Shown: positions 1 through 12,639 of the stretch, piece after piece
Position numbering within the stretch: position 1 is the first letter of the stretch
Layout: each line of letters starts with the position of its first letter
Source: Phaseolus vulgaris
Lineage: Eukaryota > Streptophyta > Magnoliopsida > Fabales > Fabaceae
Length of the DNA stretch: 64,000 nucleotides
Direction: 5' to 3'
NCBI RefSeq assembly: GCF_000499845.2
Contig: NC_023759.2
Coordinates: forward strand, 36,316,273-36,380,272
Notes under the pieces: model-generated
The model's input: the letters and a program-made list of their open reading frames with translations, nothing else
The model's database searches: none
What the model was told of the DNA's origin: nothing
Made by a program: the position numbers and the translations under genes

Positions 1-2109
1 TTGTAAAAACTCATTTCTTTATTCATTAATTATATTTTTAACTATTTTAAACATTAAAAATACTTATTTTTTAATGCATTCAAAATTAAAATTATCAATT
101 ATTTTTAATTTATTATTTTTTAATTTATTTTTGAAATGGTGCTAGATAGGGAAATAAAAAATAAAAGGGTATTAGATAGGAAAATAAAAACAAAAAGGTA
201 CTAGATAGAGAAATAAAAACAAAAGAGTGGTAGATAGGGAAATAAAAGTGTAAATGGTGTTAGATAGGAAATTCATCGTCATCCAATAACTAATTCCTTT
301 TATTTTATTATTTATTGAGAATGGAATTTATGATAAAGTCATACATGTTTTTTTTTACCGTAGAAAATGTTGATAGTTATATATTAAACATTTTGTGTTC
401 AAAAAAAAAACTGAGGTGTTTCTTGTTTCATAGTGGTTTCTTCCTTAATTAGTCCACACTTTAATATTTAAGATAATTTTTTTATAGATAGTAAATATCA
501 TATTAACTATAAATAAAATTTATTTATAATATATAAGTGTTTATTTTAGAAATCGATTTTTCAAAATTAAAAAATTATTTTTAAATGATATCTGAATTAT
601 TTAGAATTTATCTTTAAAAAAAGTTTTGATATATATGGATATGAATTAACACGGTTATTCTTAATGATTATTTACCTCTTAATTAGTTGTATTATTTATA
701 CAGTTATATTTATCCATTTAATCTAATAGTGGCTGTTTTAGGTAAGAGTGATCGTTGGTTTTATGTGGTGGGTCAAATGAGTACACTGTATTTTATGGGT
801 GATGATTCGTAACTTAGTGGAAAAAAATGATGAAATTGTTTCTCATGTGTTGAAAATAGAAAAAAACACGAGAAAGAGTTGGTAATGTGAAAAGTAGACA
901 CATAAATCAAGAATAAGAAAGAGTGATAAAAAAATTAAAAAAAAAAAGTCAAGAAAGTTGAGCTGCATTAAAATCTTCCATAATGTCCACATTAAAGTGG
1001 CTCCAACCACACCTTTGTTGTTTTAAAATTCTTGTTGGAAGCTCCTCCATGTATGTCACAAAAACTCATAAACCTATAATTAACTTATCCCAACAACACA
1101 TGCTAAACATTATATTACTTCCATTATAATTGGAACAACATTACTTCTTAAGTTTGACTTTCATAAATAAATCACAATTGAAAGAATGTTCTTTTTAATT
1201 AAATTATCTATACAAGTTTATCATTAATGATGTTGGCAAACATTTTTCATACCTACACTATGGGTGTGTCTGGATTGGGGAGGAGATTTGAGGGAATGAA
1301 TTTGAAGTGATTTTAGAGGAAAGTGAGATTCTTTGGATTGTGGTATATTAAAATAGATTTGTGAGGAAAGTTTATTGAATTTTGTGAATGATGTGATGGT
1401 TGTGTGAAAATTTTTAATTTTTTTAAAATATGTAAAATACAAGTTTACAAATTTGATTAATAATAAATTTTTAAAAAATTATAAAATAATTTAATATAAA
1501 AGAATTTAGAAATATATATTATAATTAAAATAAATTAAAATAAAAAATAATATTAAATTTAATAAAAATACGTATTAATAATTAAAATTAATATTTTATT
1601 TATTATTTATTTTATTATAATATACAAATTAATATTAATAATTAATAAAGAAATTATAAATGTAATATATATATTAAAATATAATTTACATGTATGTAAT
1701 TTATTAATTTTTTAAAACAAAAATAATATTAATTCACTTTTCCTCGCAAATCTCTTCACGAAGGAAGAGAAAGTTTTAAACCAAAGAATTGCCTCGTTTT
1801 TCGTGTTTTGATGCTTTTATTTTTTCGTTTTTCCAACTTTCCCTACAGTTCAACTTTCTTTGCCAATCTCCGCTTGAAAATAAACAGGCCCTACAAGTTT
1901 ATCACAACAAGTTTGTTATAAAAGTAAGCAAAAAAAGAGAGGATGGATTCTAAGGTAGAGTACCCTCATTACTTGTTTAGATTCTTCCTATAACTTTTAG
2001 TTTGGCAAAGATAAAGGATAAAGATAGAAAGTAGGAAGTAACATTGATTATTTAGTGAAGAAGAGAAAAACCTCATTAGTATTATTAACATTTGTTGTAT
2101 TTGTGTAAA
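1..2109. other. AT-rich intergenic region
   Basis: No gene is supported here. The stretch is mostly A/T with scattered short ORFs that have no recognisable domain. It contains the minisatellite at 137-272. It also contains a GC-richer stretch at about 1262-1890 that starts GGGTGTGTCTGGATT and ends in the reverse complement of GGGCCTGTTT, a pattern seen at the ends of some plant MITEs. The right edge is the CACTA terminus at 2110. Confidence 0.6.
137..272. repeat. minisatellite, about 29-bp unit
   Basis: Four to five imperfect tandem copies of a unit built around GGTNNTAGATAGGGAAATAA, each followed by an A-rich tail. The period is about 29-30 bp. No coding role is visible. Confidence 0.75.
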
Positions 2110-2224
2110 CACTAGTGTAGAAAAGGTCTTACACAATGATTTTTTAGCAATTAGAAATGTGTTTTTACGGTCAGACGCGGTCATTCAAAACACAGTGACA
2201 TTTTTGAAATTAACTTCATTTAAG

Positions 2225-2400
2225 AGAGTGACTATTTGTTATAGCCGCATTCTTAAATAAAACACTTTGTTTTAAGAATGTGGCTATTACAAATAGCCAC
2301 ATTCTTAAATAAAGCTCTTTATTTAAGAATGCGGCTTTATCTAATAGTTGCATTCTTAAAATAAAGCGCTTTGTTTAAGAATGCGGCTTTACCTAATAGT
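2225..2400. repeat. subterminal repeats of CACTA copy 1 (left)
   Basis: About six alternating direct and inverted copies of a 16-18 bp motif close to TAGCCGCATTCTTAAAT. Tandem subterminal motifs of this kind are the known binding sites of the TNP1-type protein in En/Spm elements. Binding here is an inference. Confidence 0.8.
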
Positions 2401-2403
2401 CGT

Positions 2404-3506
2404 TGTTCTCGCCGGTTGACTTGGTTGCCGGTTGACTCCGACAACTAGTTTAGGCTCCGCTTGTCTCCTATGGAATCTGCACTTCTCTTGGTTGTTGGAA
2501 GCTTAACCTGTAGAGACAAAGAACACCCTTACGGTTGTTTGCACTCCGACGCTCAAGTCAGCAAGGGCTTAAAAAAGAATAAGAAACAACTAGTCTTAGT
2601 ATTCAAAAAGTATATTCAGGATTGCGTACCTTCACTTGGGACCTTAAGCCCCTTTTATAGAATATTGCTTGGTTATCACTAGCAACCACCTTCCCTCACG
2701 AGCCTCCTATCTCCAATGAGAGTATATTCAATAATAATAATTTTGTTATAGGGTGCGTAATCTTAACAACACAACCGTGTAGAATTCTATCTCATTGGGG
2801 TGCAATAAACCCTAACAGAATAAACACCTGGGCACCCACGAAGGCAACCACTCCTAGGGTCCAAGCTGTTTTCAAGTATATTTGTCTGCTTTTACATATA
2901 ACATATGCAATGGCTCCAGAGAGAATAAAATCTCAACTGGAATATAACCGGGACATTATCTTTTATCTTTTACCTCTAAGGCGTAGACCGCAAGTCATTA
3001 CGAATGCCTGCTCCTATCTTTAAGATTATATCATGCAATCAACCACTCATTGCGACCCCCTGTACCATGCATGCATAACACTGCATAAACCCTAACACAC
3101 GTGGGCTTGGGCTTACACATGATGCTTTTCCTATAAGGGGTCTAAATGCGCTAAATGCACCCTTAGATCCCTCGAGACCTTTCACTAGACAACTAAGACT
3201 TATACGCGAGGAATTACATCAAATGCATGGATGCGGGCCCTTGCACAAGTACTTGATCCCAGACGCATGACCCACCACACTTGTCATGGACTTAGATGTG
3301 CTAAGTACACCCCTAGGCCCATTCAATGACTTTACTTTAGCAATTCATAAAGGATTATCCTACATGTATGTATAAGAGTCAGTATTTACATATATCTGGG
3401 ACCCAGTCACGAGGCCAATGAACCTATGTGCCGAGTTGACCTGTCTGAGGGAAATGCCGAAGTCTGACTGGCGAGCTCTGAGCGCTATGAATTCTGGTTT
3501 AGTACA
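2404..3506 (-). mobile_element. probable solo LTR inserted in CACTA copy 1
   Basis: The subterminal repeat array of CACTA copy 1 stops near 2401 and resumes with CCACATTCTTAAAAT at about 3508. The roughly 1.1 kb between them is less AT-rich and unrelated. It starts TG and ends CA. On the minus strand it has a good TATA box (TATAAAAGGGG, about 2650-2660), as expected of an LTR promoter. No clean target duplication was found, so the edges are approximate. A different kind of insertion is possible. Confidence 0.5.
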
Positions 3507-4139
3507 ACCACATTCTTAAAATATTTTTTCCCTAACACGTGCCACTTACACTTTCATACTTCCTTTATTCTCTGGCGTTTCGTTTTCTCTTCTGTTTTTG
3601 CTCCCGTGCTTCCTCTCCTCTTCCTTGAGCTTGCATTGTCTTTTTCATGCCATTGTTAAGTTCGTTTTGAGCTCTCTACTCCTTCTTCACCATTGGTTTG
3701 TGTATTTTTTTTTTCGTTTCTCTTATTTGTTTATTTTCTGCTATTGGTCAAAGGTCACCACTGTTTCATTGCCACACTGTTGTTTGGGTTTTTGCGGTGC
3801 CGTATTGTCTCTGTCGCTGTCGCTGCCTCCGCTGTCGTCGCCATTGTTGTCGGTCTCGCACCACTCTTCACCACCACCATTTCCTTCACACGCAAGGTTG
3901 GTGGTGTTTTTATTTTTTTTTTAATTTTTTTTTCATGTTATGAATTTGTTTGTTTTATTTATTATAATTTGTATTTTTAAAAATTTATATTATTTTTGTT
4001 TTTAGGTTAGAATAGAATTATTAAATTATTAGATGGTAGATAGATTTATATTATTTAATATTTATAATTAATTTAATGATTTTTAATTTGTATATTTAGT
4101 ATTTATTATTAATTTTATATTATGTTAGTTGTTAGGTTA

Positions 4140-4245
4140 GAATAGAATTATCATGTTGGTATTGAGTCTGAGGGTGTTCGACCATCGACAATTGATACGT
4201 GTTGCTATTGAGTCCGAGGGTGTTTGACCATCAGTAAACGTGAGA
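4140..4245 (+). repeat. repeated stem-loop leader before transposase, copy 1
   Basis: Two tandem copies of a motif around GAGGGTGTTCGACCATC lie just upstream of the transposase start codon at 4291. They match the better preserved three-copy array at 23401-23625 in CACTA copy 3, so the arrangement belongs to this transposon family. Confidence 0.7.
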
Positions 4246-4290
4246 TAGAACACTCATTAGTAAACACCTGAATGACTATTACAGAATATA

Positions 4291-7200
4291 ATGGATCAAA
4301 TTTGGATTAATTGTGTTCGCATAAGTGATGAGTACGAAAGAGGAGTAAAAGAATTTATACAATTTGCACAACGTAATGCGAATAATAGTGGTCATGATGG
4401 AGCAAAGATTAAGTGTCTGTTTGAATGGAAGGATACTGGATGTTAAGAAAATTAGGGAGCACCTTTTATGTGATGAGTTTCTTCGATCTTATACAACTTG
4501 GACATGACATGGTGAATTATTAAATTTACCACGTGTTAAATATAATAAAACAAAACAAAATCAAAACAAAATAAAATAAAAATAAACTAAAATAAATAAC
4601 GTAAAGAAAAGAAAAGAAAATAATATAAAAACAACAACTTTCTATTTTAAAACAGCAAATCTATAATAAAATGAAATCAAATCTAATTTTAATAAAATAA
4701 ACAAAATAAAAAAAAAATCAAAAAAATTAAAATATTTACAATCTTTAGGAAATTATACTCAACAAATCAAATTTGTTCCCCGACAACGGCACCAAAAACT
4801 TAATGACTTTTTACGGCAAAGTGCACCTCGTTTGTCAGAAGTAATAATTGTCCCTAAGGACGGATATCGATCCCACAAGGAACAATAAATTATCAAGTAC
4901 AATATTCGCTAAATATAACAACATAACAATAAAAAGAGTGAGTTTAGAAGTGATTGTCTTGACACTGATCAATAAGAAAACAAACAAATAATTAGTTGCT
5001 TCAATTGGAAAAATAGGGAATAAGTTTCATCTCTCCCACTCTCATGTATTTTGATTAGCATGTTAATATTGAGTTCTTTGATTGAAATTGATGCCCGTAG
5101 AAAATTCATTTATATCGATCTCTCGCATATAAAATCATTAAGAATGTTTCCTAAATATCGATCCCTCGCATATTTATAAAAACAACTTAGAATCACACTC
5201 AGACGTTAATGGCAATTAACATTTCAAGTCTATCCCTAACACTCAAATATGCTAAGTATTGATGTTTAGGTCCAAACCCTAAAAATACCTCTCGGTCAGA
5301 TTTAAGATTCTCAATTTGTCACGGAAAGTTAGAAGTAAAACAACAATACCAATAATCAATCAAGAACTGAATATTAATATATAAGATATCACCTCGATAC
5401 ATAAGAGTTTGAGCATATTACTTCCAATCCCAAAGGGTAGAATTAGCTATGCATACTTCTAGCACCTTCCATTCTCCCAATTGAGTTACAATTCACTCTA
5501 TGGTGTTTTCCTCTCAATCTGGCACACTACAATTGAGCCTTTAGCCCTCTATTTATCCTAGTTTTCTAGGGTTAGGTTGCTTCCTATGTCGCGCTAATGG
5601 GCTAAATGATAAAACATAAAAAAGGTCCAATCTTTCTTTGCATCTTTTTCCATTTTGGGACCTTCTATCTTTATCTTTTTAGCTTAAATCATTCATCTTA
5701 AATCCAAATCTCCAATCTTCCTTAGAAATCTGCAATTAACACCAAATTTGGGAATAAAATACTCTTATTCAAATCAAGATCATAAAAAATATAAAAAGGT
5801 ATAAATTCATAAATTTGGGATTATTTTATATGTAAATTAGAAATAAATCCTCATAATTAAGTGCCTATATTTTAATATGAAATATTACTGAAATTAGGCA
5901 CTTATCAGGGGTCCACCATGGATGATGCAGTACATGATCGATTGGAGGACATGATTCGTGATTAGGGAGCTGAGTCTTTTGCATAAGCGCATGGATATGG
6001 AAGTATGTCAAGATATGCAAAGACTTTATTGTATCCTGGATCAACTAACTTCACACGGTTGTGAGTGGTCTTAAGATTGATGAATTTGAAGGCAATAAAT
6101 GGATGAACTGATAAAAGCTTCACGAAATTGCTTTAGTTATTGAAGGATATGCTTCCAGAGGGAACTACTATACCTAATCGTAATTATGAGGCCAAAAAGA
6201 TTCTTTGTCCAATGGGTATAAAGTATAAAAATATACATGTATGTCTTAATGATTGTATATTATACAAGAAAGATTTTGAATTGTTGAAAAGTTGTCCAAG
6301 ATGTGGGTTATCACGTTATAAGTTGAAACAAAAAGATGATGATACTATTGAAGAGATAGAAAAGCATGGACCCCAATGAAGGTTATGTGGTATCTTCCCA
6401 TCATTCCAAGGATGAAGCGTTTGTTTGCAAACCCAAACGATGCTAAGAATCTTAGATGGCATGCAGATGAGAGGAAATGTGATGGCATGTACCGACATCC
6501 AGCTGATTCTATTCAATGGAAGAAATTTGATGATGAGTTTCCAGAGGTAGGTAAAAAATCAAGAAATATCCGACTTGGTTTAGCTACAGATGGAATGGAT
6601 CTGTTTGGTAATATGAGTACGAATCACAGTTCATGGCCTGTTTTACTAGTTATTTACAACTTACCTCCTGGATTGTGCATGAAGCGAAAATACATGATGT
6701 TGTGTATGATGATATCTGGTCCGAAATAGCTAGGAAATGACATAAATGTTTATCTAAGTCCCCCAATTGAAGATTTGAAGTTAATATGGGATCAGGGTGT
6801 TAAAGTATTTGACGGATTTTCTAATGAAACTTTCAAGATGCATGCCATGTTATTTTGCACTATCAATGACTCTCCGACAAATGGTAACTGATCAGGGTAT
6901 AACGTTAAGGGTCATAAAGCATGTCCAATATGCGAAGAAGACACCATTTCTCAACAATTGAAACATGGAAGAAAGACAATATATCTTTGACATCGGAGGT
7001 TTCTTAGAAGTCATCATTCTTACCGGAGGTTGAAAAAAAGCCTTTAATGTACATCAAGAGACTAGTAGTTCACCAACTCCATTAAATGGTGTTGAGGTTT
7101 ACGACAAGGTAAATAACTTAGACCTTACCTTCGGTAAGTAAAAAAAAGTCATCAATGACAAACATTTGGAAGAAAAAAATCAATCTTCTTTGATCTTCCG

Positions 7201-8553
7201 TACTGGTCGAGGTTAGAAGTCAGACATTGTATAAATGTAATGCATGTTGAGAAGAATGAATGTGATAGCTTAATTTGTACACTTCTTAACATTAACGGGA
7301 AGACGAAGGATGGTCTAAATGCTCGTTTAGATTTGATTGAGATGAACATACGGGGTGAGTTGGCACCAATAGAAATGGGTAAGCATACATATTTGCCCCC
7401 AACTTGTTACACCATGTCAAAAGATGAAAAAAAAAAGTTTTTGTCAATGTCTAAAGGGTGTGAAAGTGCCACGAGGACATTCCTCAAATGTGAAGAGCCT
7501 AGTGTCAATGCAAGATTTGAAGTTAATTGGGTTGAAGTCTCATTATTGCCACATCTTGATGAAACAGTTGCTGCCGATAGCTATTCGTGGGACCTTACAA
7601 AAATATGTTAGACATACCATAACCTGTTTGTGCTCATTCTTCTCTTCTATCTGTTGTAAATTCATTGGTCCATTAAAATTAGATGAACTTGAAGATGAAA
7701 TTGTTGTTATCTTGTGTGAATTGAAGATGTTTTTCCCTCCATCTTTTTTTGACATCATGGTTCATCTAGTTGTGCATCTGGTAAGAGAGGTTAGATTGTG
7801 TGGACCAGTGTACTTAAGATGGATGTATCTTGTTGAGCGGTATATGAAAATTTTGAAAGGTTATGTGAAAAATCATTATCATCCAAAAGCCTCAATGATT
7901 GAAAATTACATAGCTGAAGAAAGTATTGAATTTGTTCAGAGTACATGTCAAAAACAAATCCAATAGGTCTTCCAGCTAATTCATGGAACTACAGGCATTC
8001 TACAAGTAAATGCTTACATGGTGTAAATATTGTAAGCAAATCTCGATTAGAAGTCTTGCAAGGACATTTGTATATATTGAATACCATTCAAAATTCTGGT
8101 GTTACTGTTGAAGTCGAGTCAATGCAATTTTCCACTTCGAAAGATACAAATCCTATACTTGGATCAATGGCATACTATGGGTTTATAGAAGAGATATGGA
8201 AGGTTGACTATATTAAGTTTTTCGTTCCAGTTTTCAAGTGTAAATGGGTTGACAATAAAAGTGAGGTTAAAATTGATGAATCATGATTCACACTAGTGGA
8301 CTTTTGAAAGATAGGGTATCGAGATGAGCCATTTATAATGGTTCAACAAGCATATCAGGTTTTCTACGTCAAAGATCCTACGTCAAAACATTAGTATGTC
8401 GTTTTACACGGGAAAAAACAAGGGGAGGCCATAGATAATATTGAAAATGGTGATCCCCGTTCATTCACACCAATGATAGTTAATCAAGATGACGATGTAG
8501 TTGATGATGTACAAGCAACCCGTAAAGACCACAGTGAAGAAATTTACATATGA
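4291..8553 (+). pseudogene. TNP2-like CACTA transposase, broken (copy 1)
   Basis: The ATG at 4291 opens a transposase-associated domain (residues like ISDEYERGVKEFIQFAQ). The frame is then interrupted by an LTR fragment at 4534-5908 and resumes. Recognisable blocks follow: the zinc-like CPRCGLSRYK segment (6294-6323), the TNP2 core (6376-7020, with WYLPIIPRMKRLFAN and LGLATDGMDLFGN), the LDVMHVEKN-like segment (about 7215-7260), the DUF4218-like stretch FFPPSFFDIMVHLVVHLVRE (about 7730-7790), and the C-terminal part with VPVFKCKWVDNK (8224-8260). At least three in-frame stops (about 6727, 6890, 6988) and several frameshifts break it, so it cannot make an active protein. DNA identity to the minus-strand copy at 16.2-19.3 kb is about 87% over a stretch compared by eye. 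Confidence 0.9.
4534..5908 (-). mobile_element. LTR plus primer-binding site of an Athila/Tat/Ogre-type retrotransposon
   Basis: Read on the minus strand, a 1,105-bp LTR starts TGATAAGTGCC at 5908 and ends GTAAAAAGTCA at 4804. Nine bases later comes TGGTGCCGTTGTCGGGG (4794-4778), which matches the 3' end of plant tRNA-Asp. That primer site is typical of the Athila/Tat/Ogre branch of Ty3/gypsy. About 240 bp of A-rich leader follow, down to 4534, where the transposase frame of CACTA copy 1 begins to read again. The rest of the retroelement is gone. The clade is inferred from the primer site only. Confidence 0.75.
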
Positions 8554-8662
8554 ACATTCAACCCACTATGGTAATAAATTTAGAAATATTTTTGATAATA
8601 CACATTTAGAATTTTATGTATTTGTTTTATATGATCTTTTTTCGATGCAGGTTAACTAATGT

Positions 8663-11600
8663 TTGTTACCTAATTTTTTAACACATTTGGATGACGATCA
8701 GACTCCAGTCAGACCCCGATACGAACGAGGCAGCAGAGGACCTACTAGATTGAAGGGTCTCTCATTGAGACGTGCTGTTGGTGAGAAGACACATGTTGAC
8801 ATTAATGTCAACACTAAAGTGGCTTATGGTCTTAATGTTGAGATGTTTAACAACTATCTTGGAGTTGTTTCTCGTGAGAGGCTCTTTATTTTGATTAATT
8901 CATGGGATGAAGTGTCAGAGGTCGATCGAAACATGCTTTGGGAGGATGTTTGGGTAAGCTTTACATTATTATCGTTATCATATAATGATTTTTAATATTC
9001 ATTGATTAATTTTAATTTGATGATATTATTTTGCAGGAAAATCTTGAAATCCATAATGTGGAACATTTTGATTAAAGATTATATCCAATATCGGACTTAA
9101 ATTTTGTTAGTTTAAGTCAACACTGACGATAAAATAAATATTTTGCAAGCTTAAAGGTGAAAATCCTTATTTAAAGTACAAACATATTGATGAAGAGATA
9201 TGATGTCTTTTTGCTCAAAGTCGTGAATGTGAAACTTGGAAGGTAAGTGAAGTTACTTAACTATTTTTATTTATATAACATTAATAACTTAATATTATTT
9301 AATTCACTTTGTTTATTTCATTTATGATAGGATCGTCGGAAGAAAGCTCAAGAGATAGCTTTAAAGAATGTTACCCCGCACGTACTTTCTCGTTTAGGGT
9401 ATCGAAAGCTTGAGTAATCATTGATGGTGGAAAAGGAGAAATCCAGACAGGGGACTGGGTCTGAGATTGATACAGGGGTCACTTCTCCTCCATCACCACC
9501 TTTGCGCCACGTAAAATGGAAGATGACTCGAATTAAAAAGTCAGGTGCATTTAGTTCTGAGCAATCAAAGATAGTCTCAGAAAAAAATGTAAGTTATTTT
9601 TATCCTCTTTTGCATTTATTTGAAAGCATTAATTATATTAAAAGTTATATGATTTTGGTCTCTTGCAGGATTCCTTGGTTGAGGAAAACTCCCAAGGTAA
9701 TTTCGTCCCTGAAGGTCGTTGCGATATCCTGGTTGAAGCAATTGGACGACCTGAGCACTGTGGTCGTGTTCGTGCAGTTGGAAAAGGGATTGAAATTAAA
9801 CTATATTTTGGAGCTGCACCATGACACTCATCCTCCCCCCCCCCCCCCCAACCACAGAGACCAAAGCATAATTGACGAGTAAGATACGTCAAGAATTAAT
9901 GAAGGTGATGAGAAAGAAAGCTTATCGGATGCGATTAGAGTTGCAAGAAGAGTTTCTATTGCAACAAGTTTATGCTGAGCCGGTTGAGGCGCTTGTTAGT
10001 CCCACTCCCAAGAGCACAAAGGGGAGTTGCACGACTCCTACAACATCAGGGGAGGATATCATTGGCCAGACTAGCCAATGTAAGCTACTAGTAGAGGGAA
10101 ACATGTTTCCTCAGGTGGTGGCCATTGGAAAAGTCTATCAAGAGGCCACCACCTTACATAACGTTCATCTCTCCTATGATGTTGTGGTGAAGGTAACCGT
10201 GGAAAGAGTATGAGTAGCTGATGATGGAAATGTGTTGATGTGCCTTCATGATAGAATTCTTTTCTTGGATTTTGGAGAGGATTGGCAGAAGCTTCAATGG
10301 AAGAGATGAACAAGGATGGCTCATATAAAGCTATGAATTCCTTGGAGGTGCATGATGGGTAGGGAGAGTGATTGGTTGGGCCATATCACTTGAGCTAGGT
10401 GAAGAAGAAGATTAAAGTGTCTATCCTAGAGAGGCAAGACAAGGGAGTGAGAAAGGCTAGCAACTTTGGCAACAATTTTACTCATTCATTAATCTTAGAA
10501 AAAATGAGAGCCAAGTACCTCAATTTATAGGAGAGAGGGATGAACATTTAGAAGCCAAAATTTAAAAATTCAAAATAAAACTCTCCAATAAGAAGGTGCC
10601 ATGTGGAGTCATGCTTTCCATGTTTAGCTCACATCTTCCATGCTAAATCCTCTCCACTCCTAGGTTGCCATGTGGACGTCCATGTGCTCCATGCCAAGGT
10701 GATTTTCGTTCTCCAATATACCCTGGACGTTTTAGGGTCACATTGGGCTCAAAGAAGCCCAATTGTTACCCTAATTAGACTTATTTTACTATTGGCCCAA
10801 ATACAAACCCAAAAGCCTATGCTACTTGGCCTAAATATTTGATCCAATTATTTTATACTACTAGGCCCATGAAATCCTAAAAACTTTATACAATTTATTT
10901 AAGCTAAAGCTTGGCCCAAAAATAATGCTGACTAGTCAGCAGAAACTCAGTCTTCTTGTGTTCTTCTGACCAAAGCTCTAGTTTATGTTTTGATGAGTTG
11001 GAGGTCTTTTTGGATATGTTTGTTCCTTCACCCTAGAGTTTTCCTTTTGATTGGGCCTACAAAAATAAACAAAAGCCCAATTATACCCATATTTTCAATT
11101 AAATCAATAAATAACCTCTAGATCTTCATCCTCCTTATTATGTGGTTGTGTGTGGCTGGGGTCTCTCCCATTAGCTAATGCTTGTGTTCCACTACCTTTA
11201 GATGATGTAATAACTGTGGCGGATGCATTTCAGAGATTCATAGCCTGACTCAAACACCTCATTCGAATTATACCAAAACCTCTAGTAATAATTTTATTGT
11301 ATTGTATTGTATTAATTTATATTTACATATTACATCTACTTTAATACAAATGTTCTTTATTTTGTAGAAACCTCGTCGAAAACCAAGTCCGAAGAAGAGG
11401 CATGAGGTTCCGATTAACGATCCTATAGCTTCCTTAGCTATAGTTGCTAGAGAAATTGGTCGAGACCCTTTGGAAGTTCCATGGGATGATACGTTTTTTG
11501 AAATAAACACTGACATGTCATTGTACATATACATGTCAGATTTGTTAGAATTTGTAGTTGGGGATCTAGAGCTCAATATAAATATAATTCAATTTTTTAT

Positions 11601-12530
11601 GATGTAAGTATCTTTACCTATATTTCAATTTACTTTATGTTAAATTATTATTGATTATGCTTTAACTAATAACTTATAGGATTTTGCATGGATTTTCTAT
11701 CACTGATGGGAATGAAGATGTGTATGGATTCTTAGATCCCTCATATACTAATCCCACTAGAACAAAGAAAACTGAAACCCAATCATACATCACTAACAGT
11801 CTGGAAAAAGAGAGAAAACAAATTTATTTATGCCCTTATATTAATGAGTAGGCTTAATTATAAGTCGTCAATTATTACTATTTCATGTTTTAAATATTTA
11901 CTAACTCTTTTCATGGATGATATAAGGGTCATTGACATTTACTTGGCATATCAACAATTGATAAGACTGTTGTGTGGTTCTGTTCTGTACACAAGAAGTC
12001 ATCCACACATCTGAAGAATATCATTGATAAGTAAGTACACTATAAACTTAACTACGTATGCTACTAATTAAGCATCTACTAACGCGGTTTTTTATATTAA
12101 TCAGTTCATGGCGTGGATATAACATCCTAAAAGGTCGATCCAATTCAAATATTCAAAATTTGAAGTGGATGACACTATAAAGGTTTGTAATTTTGTCTTT
12201 CTCTTTTCATTGTTTATCAATATTAAATTTTACTTTTTATTGAATTATAATGTAATAAACAACCTGAAAGATATGAGTGTGACTATTACGTATGTAATAG
12301 ATGATTACCATTGTAAGACTAGGCCTTAAAAGTGATTGGGATCAGGTAACATGATGATAAATTATTTTTATAATTCTTTAACATATATTCTAATTTATGT
12401 GAACCTTATTTTGTAATGCAGTTCTTTACGAATAAGCGAGTAATGTCTTCGGAAGCCATAACATATGTGAGACATTCTTGGTCCACATATTTCCTAAATT
12501 TTTATAACTCTAGGATAGTTGATGAATAGT
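8663..12530 (+). pseudogene. second CACTA gene (En/Spm plant transposase + Ulp1-like end), broken (copy 1)
   Basis: The first exon (about 8690-8955) has GPTRLKGLSLR and SRERLFILINSWDEV, the conserved start of this gene in all three copies. Later exons are recognisable by alignment to copy 3: 9331-9590, 9669-10218, 11367-11605, 11680-11850 and a decayed C-terminus to 12530. The segment NEDVYGFLDPSYTNPTRTKK (about 11711-11770) is the region just before the C48 protease core. The histidine block of the protease is eroded. Only an ECDYY relic of the ECGYY cysteine block remains near 12274. A solo LTR (10219-11170) splits the coding region. A run of 15 C residues at 9835-9849 also disrupts it. Confidence 0.8.
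10219..11170 (-). mobile_element. solo LTR (gypsy, related to the element at 45.8-51.6 kb)
   Basis: This 952-bp segment interrupts the second gene of CACTA copy 1. On the minus strand it starts TGGGAGAGACC and ends in CATCA. The flanking five bases are GTAGC and TTAGC, a near-perfect target duplication. Its 10340-10510 part matches the reverse complement of the LTR segment at 46230-46400 (shared words such as GTGATTGGTTGGGCCATATC), so it belongs to a family related to the Ty3/gypsy element further right. No internal retroelement sequence is present, as expected after LTR-LTR recombination. Confidence 0.75.
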
Positions 12531-12639
12531 GTAGGAATTAGAAACATAGACAAGAATTAGATAGATAGATAGATTATTAGTGTTTTTCTAGCTAGGTTAT
12601 AATTGAACAAGTCAATTTAGATGGGAAGTAGCGTTAAAC

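Noticed and set aside
3598..3980. Three overlapping ORFs rich in Leu, Ser and Phe
   Set aside because: Low-complexity translation of T/C-rich leader DNA in CACTA copy 1; no domain, no conservation with copies 2 or 3.
4534..5908. Complete retrotransposon in CACTA copy 1
   Set aside because: Only one LTR and a short leader with primer site are present; no gag or pol sequence and no second LTR.
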